Numbered from the stretch's first letter, positions 12,485-23,314 are shown. The stretch is 64,000 nt of DNA from JBGSMX01 sp963790405 (GCA_963790405.1 CAWBOJ010000003.1:650748-714747), one strand, 5' to 3'. Made by a program: numbers and translations. Notes: generated by a model from the letters alone, not told the origin.

Positions 12485-13192
12485 CTAATCGGCGCTTTCG
12501 CGCCAGCCGTCGACCTGGAATGCGCTCGGGCAGATGTCGGCCAGGAAGCACGCTCCGCACGTTGGCCGCTTCGCCGTGCACACCGCGCGGCCATGGCTGA
12601 TCATCTCGTAGTTCACGCGGTACCAGCGATCGCGCGGGTAGCAGGCGCACAGGTCGCCCTCGACCTTGTTGGGGTCCTTTGCCGTGGAGATGCCCCAGCG
12701 GTGAGCCAGGCGGAACACGTGAGTGTCCACCGCGATGCCCTCCACGATCCCGAACCCGCTGCCGAGCACGATGTTCGCGGTCTTGCGCGCCACGCCGCGC
12801 AGGCTCGTGAGTTCCTCCATGGTGCGCGGCACTTCGCCGCCGAACTCGGCCACGATCATCTGCGAGGTCGCGATGATGCTCTTGGTCTTCTGCCGGAAGA
12901 AACCGAGCGAATGCACGAGCTGCTCGACCTCGGTCGGGTCCGCGCCTGCGAGTGCCTGCGCGTTCGGGAAGCGCGCAAACAGCTCCGGCGTCGCCTTGTT
13001 CACACCCTCGTCGGTGGTCTGTGCCGAGAGGATCACGGCTATGAGCAGCTCGAACGGGTTGCCGAACTGCAGCGCCGGCTTCGGGTCGTCGTAGTGCTCC
13101 TCGAGGCGGCGGGCGATCTCGGTGCAACGATCGCGCTGGGCCTCGTCGCAGCAGCTCGTGGGCTTGGCGGGTGCGGCTTTGTCTGCGGTCAC
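12485..13192 (-). CDS. nth: Endonuclease III (DNA glycosylase/AP lyase)
   Basis: Base-excision repair enzyme that removes oxidised pyrimidines and nicks the abasic site. The helix-hairpin-helix with catalytic lysine is at LRGVARKTANIVLG, and the catalytic aspartate is in VDTHVFRLAHRWG. The 4Fe-4S cluster loop C-x6-C-x2-C-x5-C is intact (CTAKRPTCGACFLADIC). The GTG start at 13192 is preceded by GAGGAG. The N-terminal extension before CCDEAQRDR is short and Ala/Lys rich. The 250-base gap upstream separates it from the divergent mfd gene and should hold both promoters. Confidence 0.95.
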   Translation of the reverse strand: MTADKAAPAKPTSCCDEAQRDRCTEIARRLEEHYDDPKPALQFGNPFELLIAVILSAQTTDEGVNKATPELFARFPNAQALAGADPTEVEQLVHSLGFFRQKTKSIIATSQMIVAEFGGEVPRTMEELTSLRGVARKTANIVLGSGFGIVEGIAVDTHVFRLAHRWGISTAKDPNKVEGDLCACYPRDRWYRVNYEMISHGRAVCTAKRPTCGACFLADICPSAFQVDGWRESAD

Positions 13193-13336
13193 GTCAGGGC
13201 TCCTCGGCAATCGAGTGGATGCGGGTTCGAATCGGGTCACATCGTGTTTGTGCCCACAAGCCTAGCCGACGACAGCGTTTGGCTGCGAGATTCTAGGGCA
13301 CATCGGTCGATTCCGAGCGCGTCGGCGCGCCTGCGA

Positions 13337-13365
13337 TTGACCGCCGCCGCTCAAGGGCATAACCT
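13337..13365 (+). promoter_or_regulatory. Possible sigma-70-type promoter of mfd
   Basis: TTGACC at 13337-13342 is followed 17 bases later by TAACCT at 13360-13365, about 75 bases ahead of the mfd start. The gap is otherwise gene-free. Match by eye only, without a tested -10. Confidence 0.25.
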
Positions 13366-13442
13366 TGCCCAACCCCGCGCGGCGCATCCGCTGCGGGGCG
13401 TTCGTGCTGTTTCACACTCACTAAATGGAGGTCATGCCGAGG

Positions 13443-16400
13443 ATGCGTCTTGTCAACCGTATGGTCGCATCGCTGCGTCAGAGCTCCGCATATAGAGACT
13501 CCTCGGACCTGATCGGCCAGGGGCGCGACGCATCGCTTGCCGTGCCCGGGCTGGTGCGTCCCTTGCTCGCAGCCGCGCTGTTCACCGAGCACCGGCGTCC
13601 CACGCTCGTGGCAATCGCCGGAGAGCAGGCCGCCGAGCGATTCGCGCGTCAACTCACCGCCTATCTCGAACCGGGGCGTGTTCTGCACTTCGCCGAGAGG
13701 CGCGAGGCACCGTGGAGCGACATCCCGCCCAACCTGGAGACGGTGGGTGCTCGAGCCCGGGCGCTGCACGCGCTCTCGCAGCGGTCGCGAGGTCGTGGTC
13801 GTCGCCTCGGCGCGTGCGCTGCTTCGCGCGCTCCCGCCCCAAGGCTCGCACGTGTTCGAGCCGCTCGCACTCGAGGTCGGCGTGGTCATCGATCCGACCG
13901 AGGTTGCAGCACGCCTCGCGCGCATGGGCTACGAGCGTGTCGAGGTCGCCGAGGAGCGCGGCACGTTCGCCGCACGCGGTGGAGTGCTCGACGTGTTCCC
14001 CTCCGACAGCCACCATCCCGTGCGGGCGGAGTTCTTCGGCGATGAGATCGAGACGCTGCGCCGCTACGTGCCCAGTACGGGTCAGACGATCGGCGACGCC
14101 GGTCTCACCGAAGTCTTCACCTGCCGAGAAGTCCAGCTCTCGAGTCGCGCTGCCGATCGCCTCGAGCGGACGCTGCGCGCTCGAGCACTCAAGGATCCCG
14201 AGCTCGCCCATCATCTGGAGATGGTCCGGGAAGGCGTGTACTTCAACGGCGTGGAGCGCTATCTGCCGCTGCTCTACGACACCCAAGGCGTGCTGACCGA
14301 CTATCTCGCGCCGGAGACGCTCATCGTGGTTGCCGAGCCGCGCTCGCTGTTCGACGATGCCGTGCGCCGCCGCGAGGAGTTCGAGGTGGCGGCAAAGGTC
14401 GCCGGTGCGTCGCTCGAAGGACTCGTGGTGCCTGCGGCTCGGCTCGACCTGGGCGGACGGCAGCGCCTGACGTTGCTGTCGCTTCTGCGTGCCGGCGGAG
14501 CCGTCGACGCTGAACTCGCGGCGCGACGCCCCGATGTCTCCGGCGGCGAGGAAGCGTTCATCGGCGGCGTGCGCGCTCTGACCGACATCGACTACGCCGT
14601 CGCCGTCGCCGTGCCCGATCGCCGTGCCCGGCTGCGGATCGGCGACGCCCTTGCGCACGCGGGACTTTCGATAGCCGAGGTGCCCGAGCACGAGCCGCTT
14701 ACTGCGCGCTTCGCCGAGGAGTCTTCCGCAACCACGCCCCCTGCAGCTGCCTTTGCAGGCGGGGTCGTCCACCTCGTTCCGGTGGAAGTCCCTGCCGGCT
14801 TCGTGATTCCCGAGGCCCGTCTCGCGCTCGTGAGTATCGACGATGTCTATCCGCGCTCCGGTGCGGCGCGCCGTGCTGCGCGCGATGCCGACCCGACCCG
14901 GATGACCTTTGGCTTCGCGCCCGGCGACTACGTCGTACACACCACGCACGGAATCGCGCTGTTCAGGGCTATGGAGCGCAAGGAAGTGCTCGGTGCCGAG
15001 CGGGACTACCTGATACTCGAGTACGCCAAGGGCGATCGCCTGTACGTGCCGGTCGAGCAGATCGACCGCATCAGCAAGTACGTGGGCGCCGACGGCAGTT
15101 CTCCGCGCGTCACGCGTCTCAACACCGCCGATTGGTCGCGTGCCACCACCAAGGCGCGCAAGGCTGCCAAGACGCTCGCCTTCGACCTGGTCGACCTCTA
15201 TGCCCGCCGCGCGGCCGTGTCCGGTCACGCATTCGGCTCGGACACCGGTTGGCAGCTGGAAATGGAAGCCGCGTTCCCGTTCGAGGAGACACCGGACCAG
15301 CTTGCGGCTATTGCGGACGTAAAGAGTGACATGGAGTCCGAGAAGCCCATGGACCGCCTGATCTGCGGTGATGTCGGCTATGGGAAGACCGAGGTGGCGC
15401 TTCGGGCGGTGTTCAAGGCCGTGCAGGACGGCAAGCAGGTCATGGTCTTGTGCCCCACCACGATTCTGGCCCAGCAGCACTTCACGACGTTTTCCGAGCG
15501 GTTCGAGCCGTTCGGCGTGCGCACGGAAGTGCTGTCGCGTTTCCGTACTCAGTCGCAGCAGGCCGAGTCGCTCGCCGGGTTCGCTACCGGCGAGGTCGAT
15601 GTGCTCATCGGCACGCACCGGCTGCTCTCGCGTGACGTCATGCCTCTGCGCCTCGGCCTCGTGGTCATCGATGAAGAGCAGCGCTTCGGCGTGGAACACA
15701 AGGAGCACCTGAAGAACTTGCGCGAACAGGTCGACATCCTGACGTTGTCGGCTACGCCGATCCCGCGCACGTTGCAGATGTCGCTGTCCGGCGTACGCGA
15801 CATGAGCGTGATCGACACGCCGCCACCCAACCGCTTCCCGGTGCAGGTACACGTGGGCGAGTACGACGCCGACGTCGTCAGCGGCGCCATCCGCCGAGAA
15901 CTCGAGCGGGGCGGGCAGGTCTACTTCGTGTCCAACCGGGTGAAATCGATCGACGAGGCCGTGGCGCGCGTCGAGGAGGCTGCACCCGAAGCACGGATAG
16001 GTGTCGCCCACGGGCAGATGTCCGAGAAGCAGCTCGAGCGCATCATGGAGAGCTTCTCGGCAGGAAAGCATGACGTGCTCGTGGCGACCACCATCGTCGA
16101 GTCGGGCCTCGACAACCCGCACTCCAACACGCTCATCATCGAAGACTCGCAACGCCTGGGTCTCGCACAGCTCTACCAGCTCAAAGGTCGCGTAGGCCGA
16201 AGTCACGTGCGCGCGTTCGCGTACTTCCTGTTCCCGCGTGGCCAGTCGCTTACCGAGCAAGCAGTCGAGCGGCTCACGGCGATTCGCGAACACACGGAGT
16301 TGGGCAGCGGCATCAAGGTAGCCATGCGTGACCTCGAGATACGCGGAGCGGGCTCGCTTCTGGGCGCGGAGCAGCACGGCAACATGAGCGCAGTAGGCTT

Positions 16401-16923
16401 CGATCTGTTTGCCGAGATGCTGCGCGAGGCAGTGGCCGAGACGCGCGGCGAGCCGCTGGTCGCCTATCCCGAAGTCAAGGTCGACTTGCCGGTGCCGGCG
16501 TTTTTGCCCGAGGAGTACGTCGCCGATGTCGACGAGCGTGTGCGCTTCTACCGCCGTTTGGCTGGCTCACCGAGTGTCGAGGCGGTCGCACGCGTGACCG
16601 CCGAGCTCGCCGAGAAGCACGGCGCCTTGCCGCAGCCGGCTCGCAACATCGCCGACATCGCGCGCGTGAAAGCGCTTGCAGCCGAGCTCGGCGCCACATC
16701 GGTCACGGCCGTTCGCAACCGGCTTCAGATCGCGCCGCTCAGCCTCGATGCGGCGCAGCGCGGCGTGCTCGGCGCACGTGGGGGCCTGTACCTGGAAAAC
16801 GAGCGAAAAGCGGTCCTTCCGCTCGAACGTGGAGCTTCTGTGACGGAGGCTGCGCTCGACATTCTCGATGCTATACTGTCCGCAGTCGTTTCAGCTCCCC
16901 AAGCTTCTCAGGAGGACGAATGA
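13443..16923 (+). CDS. mfd: Transcription-repair coupling factor Mfd, one frameshift
   Basis: About 1160 residues. It strips stalled RNA polymerase from damaged DNA and recruits UvrA. The N-terminal UvrB-homology region is followed by the CarD-like polymerase-interaction domain (GDYVVHTTHGIALF, DRLYVPVEQIDRISKY). The RecG-like motor has Walker A GDVGYGKTEVALRA, the DEEQ box VVIDEEQRFGVEHKE, SATPIPRTLQMSLSG and LKGRVGRS, and is followed by the C-terminal TRCF domain. In-frame ATGs also occur at 13425 and 13434; GGAGG lies just before them. A one-base shift near 13785 splits the first 115 codons from the rest. The stop overlaps the next start as ATGA. Confidence 0.95.
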
Positions 16924-17900
16924 AAGCTCTACGCATCATGCTGGCTGCCGTGCTGGCTCTTGGATTGGCCATCGGCGCGACCGGCTGCTCCAAGGAAGAA
17001 CTCGCCGCGCGCGTTAACGGTGAAGAGATCAAGAAGAGCGATCTCGACGCCCAGGTCGACCAGCTCGTCGAGCAGTACCCGGACATGTTTGCGGGTGCCG
17101 ACGGCGAGGGCCAGTTGCTTGAGTTCAAGCAGCGCCTCCTGGACAACATGATCAATCAGGTCCTGCTCAAGCAGGCTGCCGAGGAGCGTGGCATCGAGGT
17201 TACAGACGCCGATGTCGACGCCGAGATCGAGAACCTCAAGACCGGCTTCCAGACCGACGAGCAGTTCGAAGAAGCACTCGCGCAGTCGGGGATGGATCTC
17301 GATGCGCTCAAAGAGCAGGTCCGCGACAGTCTCGTGACCGACCAGCTCGTGCAGTCTCTGAGCGACGAGGCTACGGTCGATGCTGCTGAGATCGAAGAGT
17401 ACTACGACTCCAACAAGGAACAGTTCTACGAGGAGGCTGCCGTCCGCGCAGCGCACATTCTGTTTGCAGCAGATGACAAGGCGACTGCGGAGAAGGTGCT
17501 TGCGGAGATCAAGGCCGGTGGCGCCGATTTTGCCGCCCTGGCAAAGCAGTACTCGCAAGATCCAGGTTCGGCTGCCAATGGTGGCGACCTGGGCTGGCCG
17601 ACCACTCCGTTCGTTCCCGAGTTCCAGGCAGCTGCCGAGGCACTCGACATCGACGAAGTCTCGGACCTGGTGGAGACGACGTTTGGCTGGCACATCATCA
17701 AGGTCATCGAGAAGCGTGAGGCACGTCAGCTCCCTCTCGACGAGGTTCGTGACCAGATCGAACAGATCATCGTGCAGCAGCGCAGTGCCGATGCGTATCA
17801 GACCTTCCTCAACGATCTCCGCGACTCCGCCGAGATCGAGATTCTGTTGCCCGAGCTGGCCACGCCTGCGGTGAGCCAAGAGGGAACGCAGAGCGAATAG
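16920..17900 (+). CDS. Peptidyl-prolyl isomerase lipoprotein, SurA/PrsA type foldase
   Basis: 326-residue exported foldase. The signal peptide ends in a lipobox (IGATGCSK), so the mature protein is probably anchored to the outer face of the membrane. Residues about 30-165 form a SurA_N-like helical chaperone region. The parvulin domain spans about 170-270, with AAHILFAADD, AKQYSQDPGSAANGGDLGW and FGWHIIKV. The ATG overlaps the mfd stop (ATGA), indicating translational coupling. In actinobacteria this position between mfd and mazG is often held by such a lipoprotein. Confidence 0.92.
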   Translation: MKALRIMLAAVLALGLAIGATGCSKEELAARVNGEEIKKSDLDAQVDQLVEQYPDMFAGADGEGQLLEFKQRLLDNMINQVLLKQAAEERGIEVTDADVDAEIENLKTGFQTDEQFEEALAQSGMDLDALKEQVRDSLVTDQLVQSLSDEATVDAAEIEEYYDSNKEQFYEEAAVRAAHILFAADDKATAEKVLAEIKAGGADFAALAKQYSQDPGSAANGGDLGWPTTPFVPEFQAAAEALDIDEVSDLVETTFGWHIIKVIEKREARQLPLDEVRDQIEQIIVQQRSADAYQTFLNDLRDSAEIEILLPELATPAVSQEGTQSE

Positions 17901-17931
17901 TAGTCGCCCGATTCGGGCGCAAGGGGGCCGC

Positions 17932-19359
17932 GTGGGCTCAATCTCGATCGTCGGGTTCGACACAACGCCGGACCCGGCGTCGGGTTCTCGCGTGCCTGCC
18001 CTGGTACGTGAGGCTGCAACCGTTGTAGTGCCGTCCCCGGACGGTCGAATCGCCCAGGCACTCGCTGCCGAAGGCATGAGCTTCACCGACTTGACCGAAC
18101 TGGGTCTAGACGCCCGGGCACCTGTCGAACGTATCATCGAGCGGCTCGTGGAGCTATCCGAGGTCGGGGATGTCGTTTACATCTCCGCGGCTATGCCCAT
18201 CATGCGAGAGGGACTGCTCTCCGGCTTGCTTGCGCGCAGCGGCGGAGAAGTCAGCGTGTTCCCCGTCCTCTCGCCGCTGCAGATCATCCTCATGGCGTTC
18301 GATATCGATCCGACCGCCGATCTCGACATAGTGGACGTGCGTAGCCTAGGCCCGGGTACCGTGTGCAGGGGCAGCCACCTCATCGTGACGGGCGTGCGCA
18401 ACAAACTGCTCTCGCGCCGCGCTTCCGAGCAACTCTCGGCAGACTTCCCGCCCAATCATCGCGTGATCGTCGCCCGCACTGTCGCCGAGGACGGTTTCTC
18501 GCTGACGCTACGCACCGTGGCCACGCTTGCCGAGATGGACGCCGGCGACGAGGCGGCGCTCTTCGTATCGCCGAATCGCATTCGACCGCCCGGCGGATTC
18601 GATGGTTTCGTGCGACTGATCGAGGAGCTGCGCGGTCCTCACGGGTGTCCGTGGGACAAGGCGCAGAACCATCTCACCTTGCGCCGTCACATGCTCGAAG
18701 AGGCCTACGAGGCGGTTGCCGCGATCGAGTCTGGCGACGACGCCGAGCTCGCCGACGAACTGGGCGATGTGCTGCTGCAGGTCGTGCTACATGCGCAGAT
18801 CGCGTCGGAGGAGGAGCGCTTCGATATCGACGAGATCGTTGCGCGGATAACCGAGAAGATTCGCCGCCGTCACCCGCACATCTTCGGCGATGACTCGTGC
18901 CGACACGCCGGACGAGGTCGTCGCACACTGGAGCGCCATCAAGCGCGAGGAGAAGGCCGACGCCGGGTTGCTGGACTCGATCCCCGTGTCATTGCCGGCG
19001 CTCATGCGTGCCGAGAAGATCTCGAAGCGGGTCGTAGGTGTGGGCTTCGAGTGGGAGACGCTCGATGATGTGTGGGACAAGGTCCATGAGGAGATCGATG
19101 AGCTCAAGGCGACCGAGCCTGGTTCGCCCGAGGCCGTCGAGGAGATCGGCGACGTGTTGTTCACCGTGGTCAATCTCGCACGCAAGCAGGGTATCGATGC
19201 CGAGGAGGCGCTCCGCGCGGCGTGCGCGAAGTTCTCGTCACGCTGGCGTCGACATGGAGCAAGCTGCGACGGACGGCGAGGATCGATCTCGCGCGCTTGG
19301 ACGCAGACGGACTTGAGGGACTGTGGCAGGATGCTAAGAAGAGGGAGACGCGGGACTGA
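17932..19359 (+). CDS. mazG: MazG nucleotide pyrophosphohydrolase with degenerate tetrapyrrole-methylase-like N-domain, frameshifted
   Basis: Two-part protein of about 475 residues. Residues 1-210 resemble the SAM-dependent tetrapyrrole methylase fold of YabN but lack the usual GxGPGD motif, having SIVGFDTTPDP instead, so this half is probably not catalytic. The C-terminal half is a double MazG domain: GPHGCPWDKAQNH, EEAYEAVAAI with ELADELGDVLLQVVLHAQI, and a second copy with HEEIDELKA and EEIGDVLFTVVNLARK. It would hydrolyse NTPs to NMP and pyrophosphate as a house-cleaning step. Shifts occur near 18893 and 19250-19290; the natural tail is LWQDAKKRETRD. GTG start with AAGGGGG upstream. Confidence 0.88.
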
Positions 19360-19425
19360 TACGCGTTCAGCGCCGAGCGCGGCCGGAATCGGCCGCAGGG
19401 GAGACGATAGGGAGCGATTGGCGAC

Positions 19426-20716
19426 ATGAGCTACATCACCGATGTGTTCGCACGCGAGATTCTCGATTCGCGCGGTAACCCGACCGTCGAGGTCGAGGTC
19501 GCGCTGGACGACGGCAGCTTCGGCCGCGCGGTCGTGCCCAGTGGAGCTTCGACCGGCGCAGTTCGAGGCGGTCGAACTTCGCGACGGCGACTCGGCCCGC
19601 TACCTGGGCAAAGGCGTGCGAAGGCGGTCGAGAACGTCAACGAGATCATCGCGCCGGAGATCGTCGGCCTGGACGCGACCGATCAGCGGATGGTCGACAC
19701 CGACGCTGATCGCGCTCGACGGCACGCCCAACAAGTCCAAGCTCGGCGCAAATGCGATCCTCGGCGTGTCGCTGGCTGTTGCCAAGGCGGCGGCCGAATC
19801 GACCGAGCTCACGCTCTACAGCTACATCGGCGGCGCCAACGCGCACGTGTTGCCCGTGCCGATGATGAACATCCTCAACGGCGGAGCGCACGCGGACAAC
19901 AACGTCGACTTGCAGGAGTTCATGATCATGCCGGTGGGCGCGACAACGTTCGCCGAAGGTCTGCGCATGTGCGTCGAGATCTACCACACGCTCAAGAAGG
20001 TGCTGCACGACCGTGGTCTGGGCACCGCGGTGGGCGATGAAGGCGGATTCGCACCCAACCTGGACAGCAACGAAGAAGCGCTACGCGTGATCACCGAAGC
20101 GGTCGAGATCGCCGGCTACTCTCTGGGCGAGCAGATCATGATCGCTCTCGATCCGGCGGCCACCGAGATCTACGACGCCGAGCGCGGGGTCTACACGCTG
20201 GCGGGCGAGGGCAAGGAGCTCACCAGCGAGCAGATGGTCGACTTCTGGACCGATCTGGTCGAGCGCTATCCGATCGTGAGCCTTGAAGACGGCATGGCCG
20301 AGGAGGACTGGGACGGCTGGCGTCTGCTGACCGAGCGGCTCGGATCGAAGGTTCAGATCGTGGGCGACGATCTGTTCGTGACCAACACCGAGCGGTTGCG
20401 ACGCGGTATCGACACGAGCGTGGCGAACTCGATACTGATCAAGGTCAACCAGATCGGCACGCTTACCGAAACGCTCGATGCGATTGAGATGGCGAAACGC
20501 GCTGGATACACATGCGTGATATCACATCGGTCGGGAGAGACCGAGGATACGACGATCGCCGATATCGCGGTGGCCGTGAATGCCGGACAGATCAAGACAG
20601 GTGCTCCCGCCCGCTCGGATCGCGTTGCGAAGTACAACCAACTTCTTCGCATCGAAGAAGAGCTGTGCGAGTCGTCTGTGTATCCGGGGATGGAAGCGTT
20701 CTACAACATCGGCTAG
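19426..20716 (+). CDS. eno: Enolase, three indels near the N-terminus
   Basis: Glycolytic enzyme interconverting 2-phosphoglycerate and phosphoenolpyruvate. Clear signatures are EILDSRGNPTVEVEV, VVPSGASTG, KLGANAILGVSLAVAKAA, GDEGGFAPNL, SLEDGMAEEDWDGW, VGDDLFVTN, the catalytic lysine region LIKVNQIGT and SHRSGETED. Single-base changes near 19560, 19613 and 19700 must be undone to give PSGASTGQFEAVELRDGD, then KAVENVNEIIAPE, then TLIALDGTPNKSKLG. Because the enzyme is essential and otherwise perfect, these are best read as sequence errors. GGGAGCG lies 12 bases ahead of the ATG. Confidence 0.96.
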
Positions 20717-20780
20717 GTCTGCCAAGCAGGCCTTGACGCAGAGGCAAGGCGACGGCACCTACGAAGGATCGCTGCATCGA

Positions 20781-21656
20781 ATGAACGATATCGCAGATGA
20801 GGTCAAGTACCGCTTGGGCGTGCCGCTCGAGAGCGCTTTGGCACGTCGCGAGCGGCTTGCCGATCGCTACGGCATCAACTACGGAGCGGAGCGGGTCTTT
20901 CCCGAGCTCGTTGAGGCGATGCTCGAAGAGGTGCCCGAAGGTGCGCGTGTGCTCGAGGTCGGAGCAGCGACCGGACTGCTCACCCGGCCGCTCCTAGAGC
21001 GCGCAGGTCACGTCACTGCGCTGGAACCCTCGGCGGGTCTGCTACGTCGCCTGCTCGAAGGTGACGTCAAGAACTCGCCTCATCTGGCCGTCAAACAAGG
21101 CATGGTCGAGGACCTGCTCCACGACGACAACTTCGACGTCGCGGTGGTGACGTTCACTCCCCGGCGCGGGATCGGCCTGTCGCGGTTGCTCGTGGAGCTT
21201 GCCTCCCGGGTGCACGAGCGAGTCGTGATGTTGCTCGAGGACGACGGGACCATGGACTGGGCGTATCTTGCGCGAAACGCATCCGTTCAAGGATTCGACG
21301 TCGAGCTGCGGTTCGTATCGAACGGTGCCGAGGGACCCGAAGCCCGGAGGCATGCTATCGTGCTCGTCGCTCACATTCAGAACTGGGTGCCCTCCATCCA
21401 GCCGGTCGAGGACTGGGGGATCGACGCGCGCGAGGTTGAGGTGCCGTATCCAACGCCACGCGGTGCAGCCACGCGTCTCGTGCGCTACTTCATGGCGGGA
21501 GGCGATCGGGCGGTGCGCGTGATCACTGACCCGCGCGGGGTCGAGCGTCTCTACGGCAACCTGAGGACTGCGGTTCACCGGTTGGCTCGCGACGAGATGA
21601 CCGTTCGCCGCGATGGCGAGATCGTCCAGATCGTGCGGTTGCCCAAGAGCGGCTAG
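20781..21656 (+). CDS. Class I SAM-dependent methyltransferase, substrate unknown
   Basis: About 291 residues. SAM-binding motif I is VLEVGAATGLLTRPLLERAG, followed by VTALEPSAGLLRRLL (motif II) and a Rossmann-like pattern similar to rRNA dimethylases and UbiE-type enzymes. The C-terminal 130 residues (from about MDWAYLARNASVQGFD) do not match a family I recognise. No strong ribosome site precedes the ATG at 20781, which lies 64 bases after eno. Its stop overlaps the end of convergent dusB by four bases. Target could be RNA, lipid or a small molecule. Confidence 0.75.
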   Translation: MNDIADEVKYRLGVPLESALARRERLADRYGINYGAERVFPELVEAMLEEVPEGARVLEVGAATGLLTRPLLERAGHVTALEPSAGLLRRLLEGDVKNSPHLAVKQGMVEDLLHDDNFDVAVVTFTPRRGIGLSRLLVELASRVHERVVMLLEDDGTMDWAYLARNASVQGFDVELRFVSNGAEGPEARRHAIVLVAHIQNWVPSIQPVEDWGIDAREVEVPYPTPRGAATRLVRYFMAGGDRAVRVITDPRGVERLYGNLRTAVHRLARDEMTVRRDGEIVQIVRLPKSG

Positions 21657-22648
21657 CTCTCGCGTGCCTCCAGGTACTGGCGGTACTCGACCAGCAGCTC
21701 GTCGAGTTCGCGGTAGCTCCGCACCCGGTTGGTGCGTCTGCGTACGAACGTAGCTCCGGGCATGTCCGCGATGTACCAGGTCACGTGTTTGCGCATGCGT
21801 GTGACTGCGTATTCTCCGGCGAACTCGACCAGAGCGCGTGCATGCTCCCGGGCCATCTCGACGCGTTCGATCAGCGTCGGAGGAGCCAACTCTTCGCCCG
21901 TGTCGAGCAGTGAGCGAGCCTGGCGGAAGATCCACGGATTGCCCTGCGCACCGCGAGCTACCATGACCGCATCCACTCCCGTGCGATCGAACATCGCCTG
22001 TGCATCGTATGCCGAGAACACGTCGCCGCTACCGATGACCGGCACGGCGACGGCGTCTTTGACCTGGGCGATGATGCTCCAGTCGGCCTCACCACCGTAG
22101 AACTGCTTACGCGTTCGACCATGGATCGCGATGCCCGCGGCTCCGGAGGCTTCCATGAGTTTCGCAAACTCGACGGCGTTCACCTCGGCGTCGTTCCAGC
22201 CCTTGCGGAACTTCACCGTGACCGGGACGTCGCACGCGGCGGCGACTTGCTCGACGATCTTCGCCGCGAGTTCGGGCGTACGCATCAGTGCGCTGCCCTC
22301 GCCCCGATTCACTATCTTCGTGACCGGGCATCCCATGTTGATGTCGATGATTGCCACGTCCGCGCCATGCCGGTCGATGATTCCGCGCGCCTGCTCGGCC
22401 ATCATGTCGGGCTCGCAGCCGAAGATCTGCACGGCGCAGGGTGTCTCCTCGGCGGATAGAGTCAGCAGCGACTTGGAGATCGGCGAGTCGGGATTGAAGT
22501 GCAGACCCTTGACGCTGATCATCTCGGTGTAGGTCAGCGCCGCGCCCATGTGTTTGCAGATGCCGCGAAACGGCGCTTCGGTGATGCCGGCCATCGGGCC
22601 AAGCACAACGGCGTTTCTGCCGAGCAGCTGTGAGAGTTCGGTTGCCAT
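21653..22648 (-). CDS. dusB: tRNA-dihydrouridine synthase
   Basis: 331-residue FMN-dependent TIM-barrel enzyme that reduces uridines in the tRNA D-loop. Landmarks are GPMAGITEAPFRGICK, the catalytic cysteine in DINMGCPVTKIVNRGEGSALM, VTVKFRKGW, AIHGRTRKQFY and the flavin-phosphate loop VIGSGDVFSA with VMVARGAQGNPWIF. The C-terminal helical RNA-binding part carries MRKHVTWYI. Length is normal for DusB. Upstream, 23 bases separate it from a small membrane protein on the same strand, so the pair may be co-transcribed. Confidence 0.94.
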   Translation of the reverse strand: MATELSQLLGRNAVVLGPMAGITEAPFRGICKHMGAALTYTEMISVKGLHFNPDSPISKSLLTLSAEETPCAVQIFGCEPDMMAEQARGIIDRHGADVAIIDINMGCPVTKIVNRGEGSALMRTPELAAKIVEQVAAACDVPVTVKFRKGWNDAEVNAVEFAKLMEASGAAGIAIHGRTRKQFYGGEADWSIIAQVKDAVAVPVIGSGDVFSAYDAQAMFDRTGVDAVMVARGAQGNPWIFRQARSLLDTGEELAPPTLIERVEMAREHARALVEFAGEYAVTRMRKHVTWYIADMPGATFVRRRTNRVRSYRELDELLVEYRQYLEARES

Positions 22649-22671
22649 ACGCCGATGATAGCGGTATCGGG

Positions 22672-23115
22672 TCAGCTCTCGGCAGGTCTAGTGTGAGAGG
22701 TCACGTTGAGTATGGTGGCGATGACGAACAGGACCGCGTAGGCGTACCACAGAGGTCTGCTGATCAGTCCGAGGGGCCACCAATAGAACATGATCGTGAG
22801 CAGATAGAGAAAGACGTACGGGACGAACACCGGCCACAGAATCGGACTGCGCCACTCGGTTCCGTGGACGTACTCGATTCGATAGCCGAAGATGGCCCAC
22901 GCCAGGTGCGCCACACCGGCGAACCAGAACGACCAGGTCGCTCCCATGAGCCACAGGTTCAAGCTGATGACTGCTGCAGGGATGCCCATCGCGTAGATGA
23001 TCGGCCCGTACTGCATCGCAGTATCGAATCTCCACTTCCGCAACGCGAAGTGGAATATCAGGGCCGTCTGGAAGACAAACGACCAGGTCACGAACAGGAT
23101 GTCGGCATCGTTCAT
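22672..23115 (-). CDS. Four-helix integral membrane protein, unknown function
   Basis: 147 residues, almost entirely hydrophobic, with four or five predicted membrane segments and many aromatic residues (ATWSFWFAGVAHLAWAIFG, LTIMFYWWPLGLISRPLWY). No catalytic motif is visible and I do not recognise a family. AAGGAGG lies seven bases ahead of the ATG, so translation should be strong. It probably heads a two-gene unit with dusB; the functional link, if any, is unclear. Confidence 0.72.
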   Translation of the reverse strand: MNDADILFVTWSFVFQTALIFHFALRKWRFDTAMQYGPIIYAMGIPAAVISLNLWLMGATWSFWFAGVAHLAWAIFGYRIEYVHGTEWRSPILWPVFVPYVFLYLLTIMFYWWPLGLISRPLWYAYAVLFVIATILNVTSHTRPAES

Positions 23116-23208
23116 TGTGTGTGCACCTCCTTGCTAGCGCCTCAAGTGTACTGCGAAATGGCGCTGTGTCTCGATGCGAACACCTTCTCTGTCAGTGTTC
23201 GTGCGTAC

Positions 23209-23264
23209 CTCGGCCACGTCTGCTCGGCCACGCCTGCTCGGTCACGTCTGCTCGGCCACGCCTG
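23209..23264. repeat. Four tandem 14-bp repeats ahead of pyruvate kinase
   Basis: Four head-to-tail copies of CTCGGYCACGYCTG (starts 23209, 23223, 23237, 23251), alternating at two positions. They sit about 50 bases before the pyruvate kinase start in an otherwise non-coding gap. Could be a slippage-generated minisatellite or a stacked operator. Confidence 0.85.
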
Positions 23265-23314
23265 CGAACGGGCATACTCTGAGCTGGGACTGCTGAAGGC
23301 AAGAGGAGGGGCTC

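Noticed and set aside
13216..13240. GGTTCGAATC in the nth leader as part of a tRNA T arm
   Set aside because: Flanking bases do not pair into T, anticodon or acceptor stems.
13654..16377. A 900-codon open frame antisense to mfd
   Set aside because: It is a mirror of the high-GC coding pattern of mfd, has no recognisable domain, and mfd is beyond doubt on the plus strand.
23209..23264. Tandem repeats as a CRISPR array
   Set aside because: Units are 14 bases, directly adjacent without spacers, and no cas genes are near.
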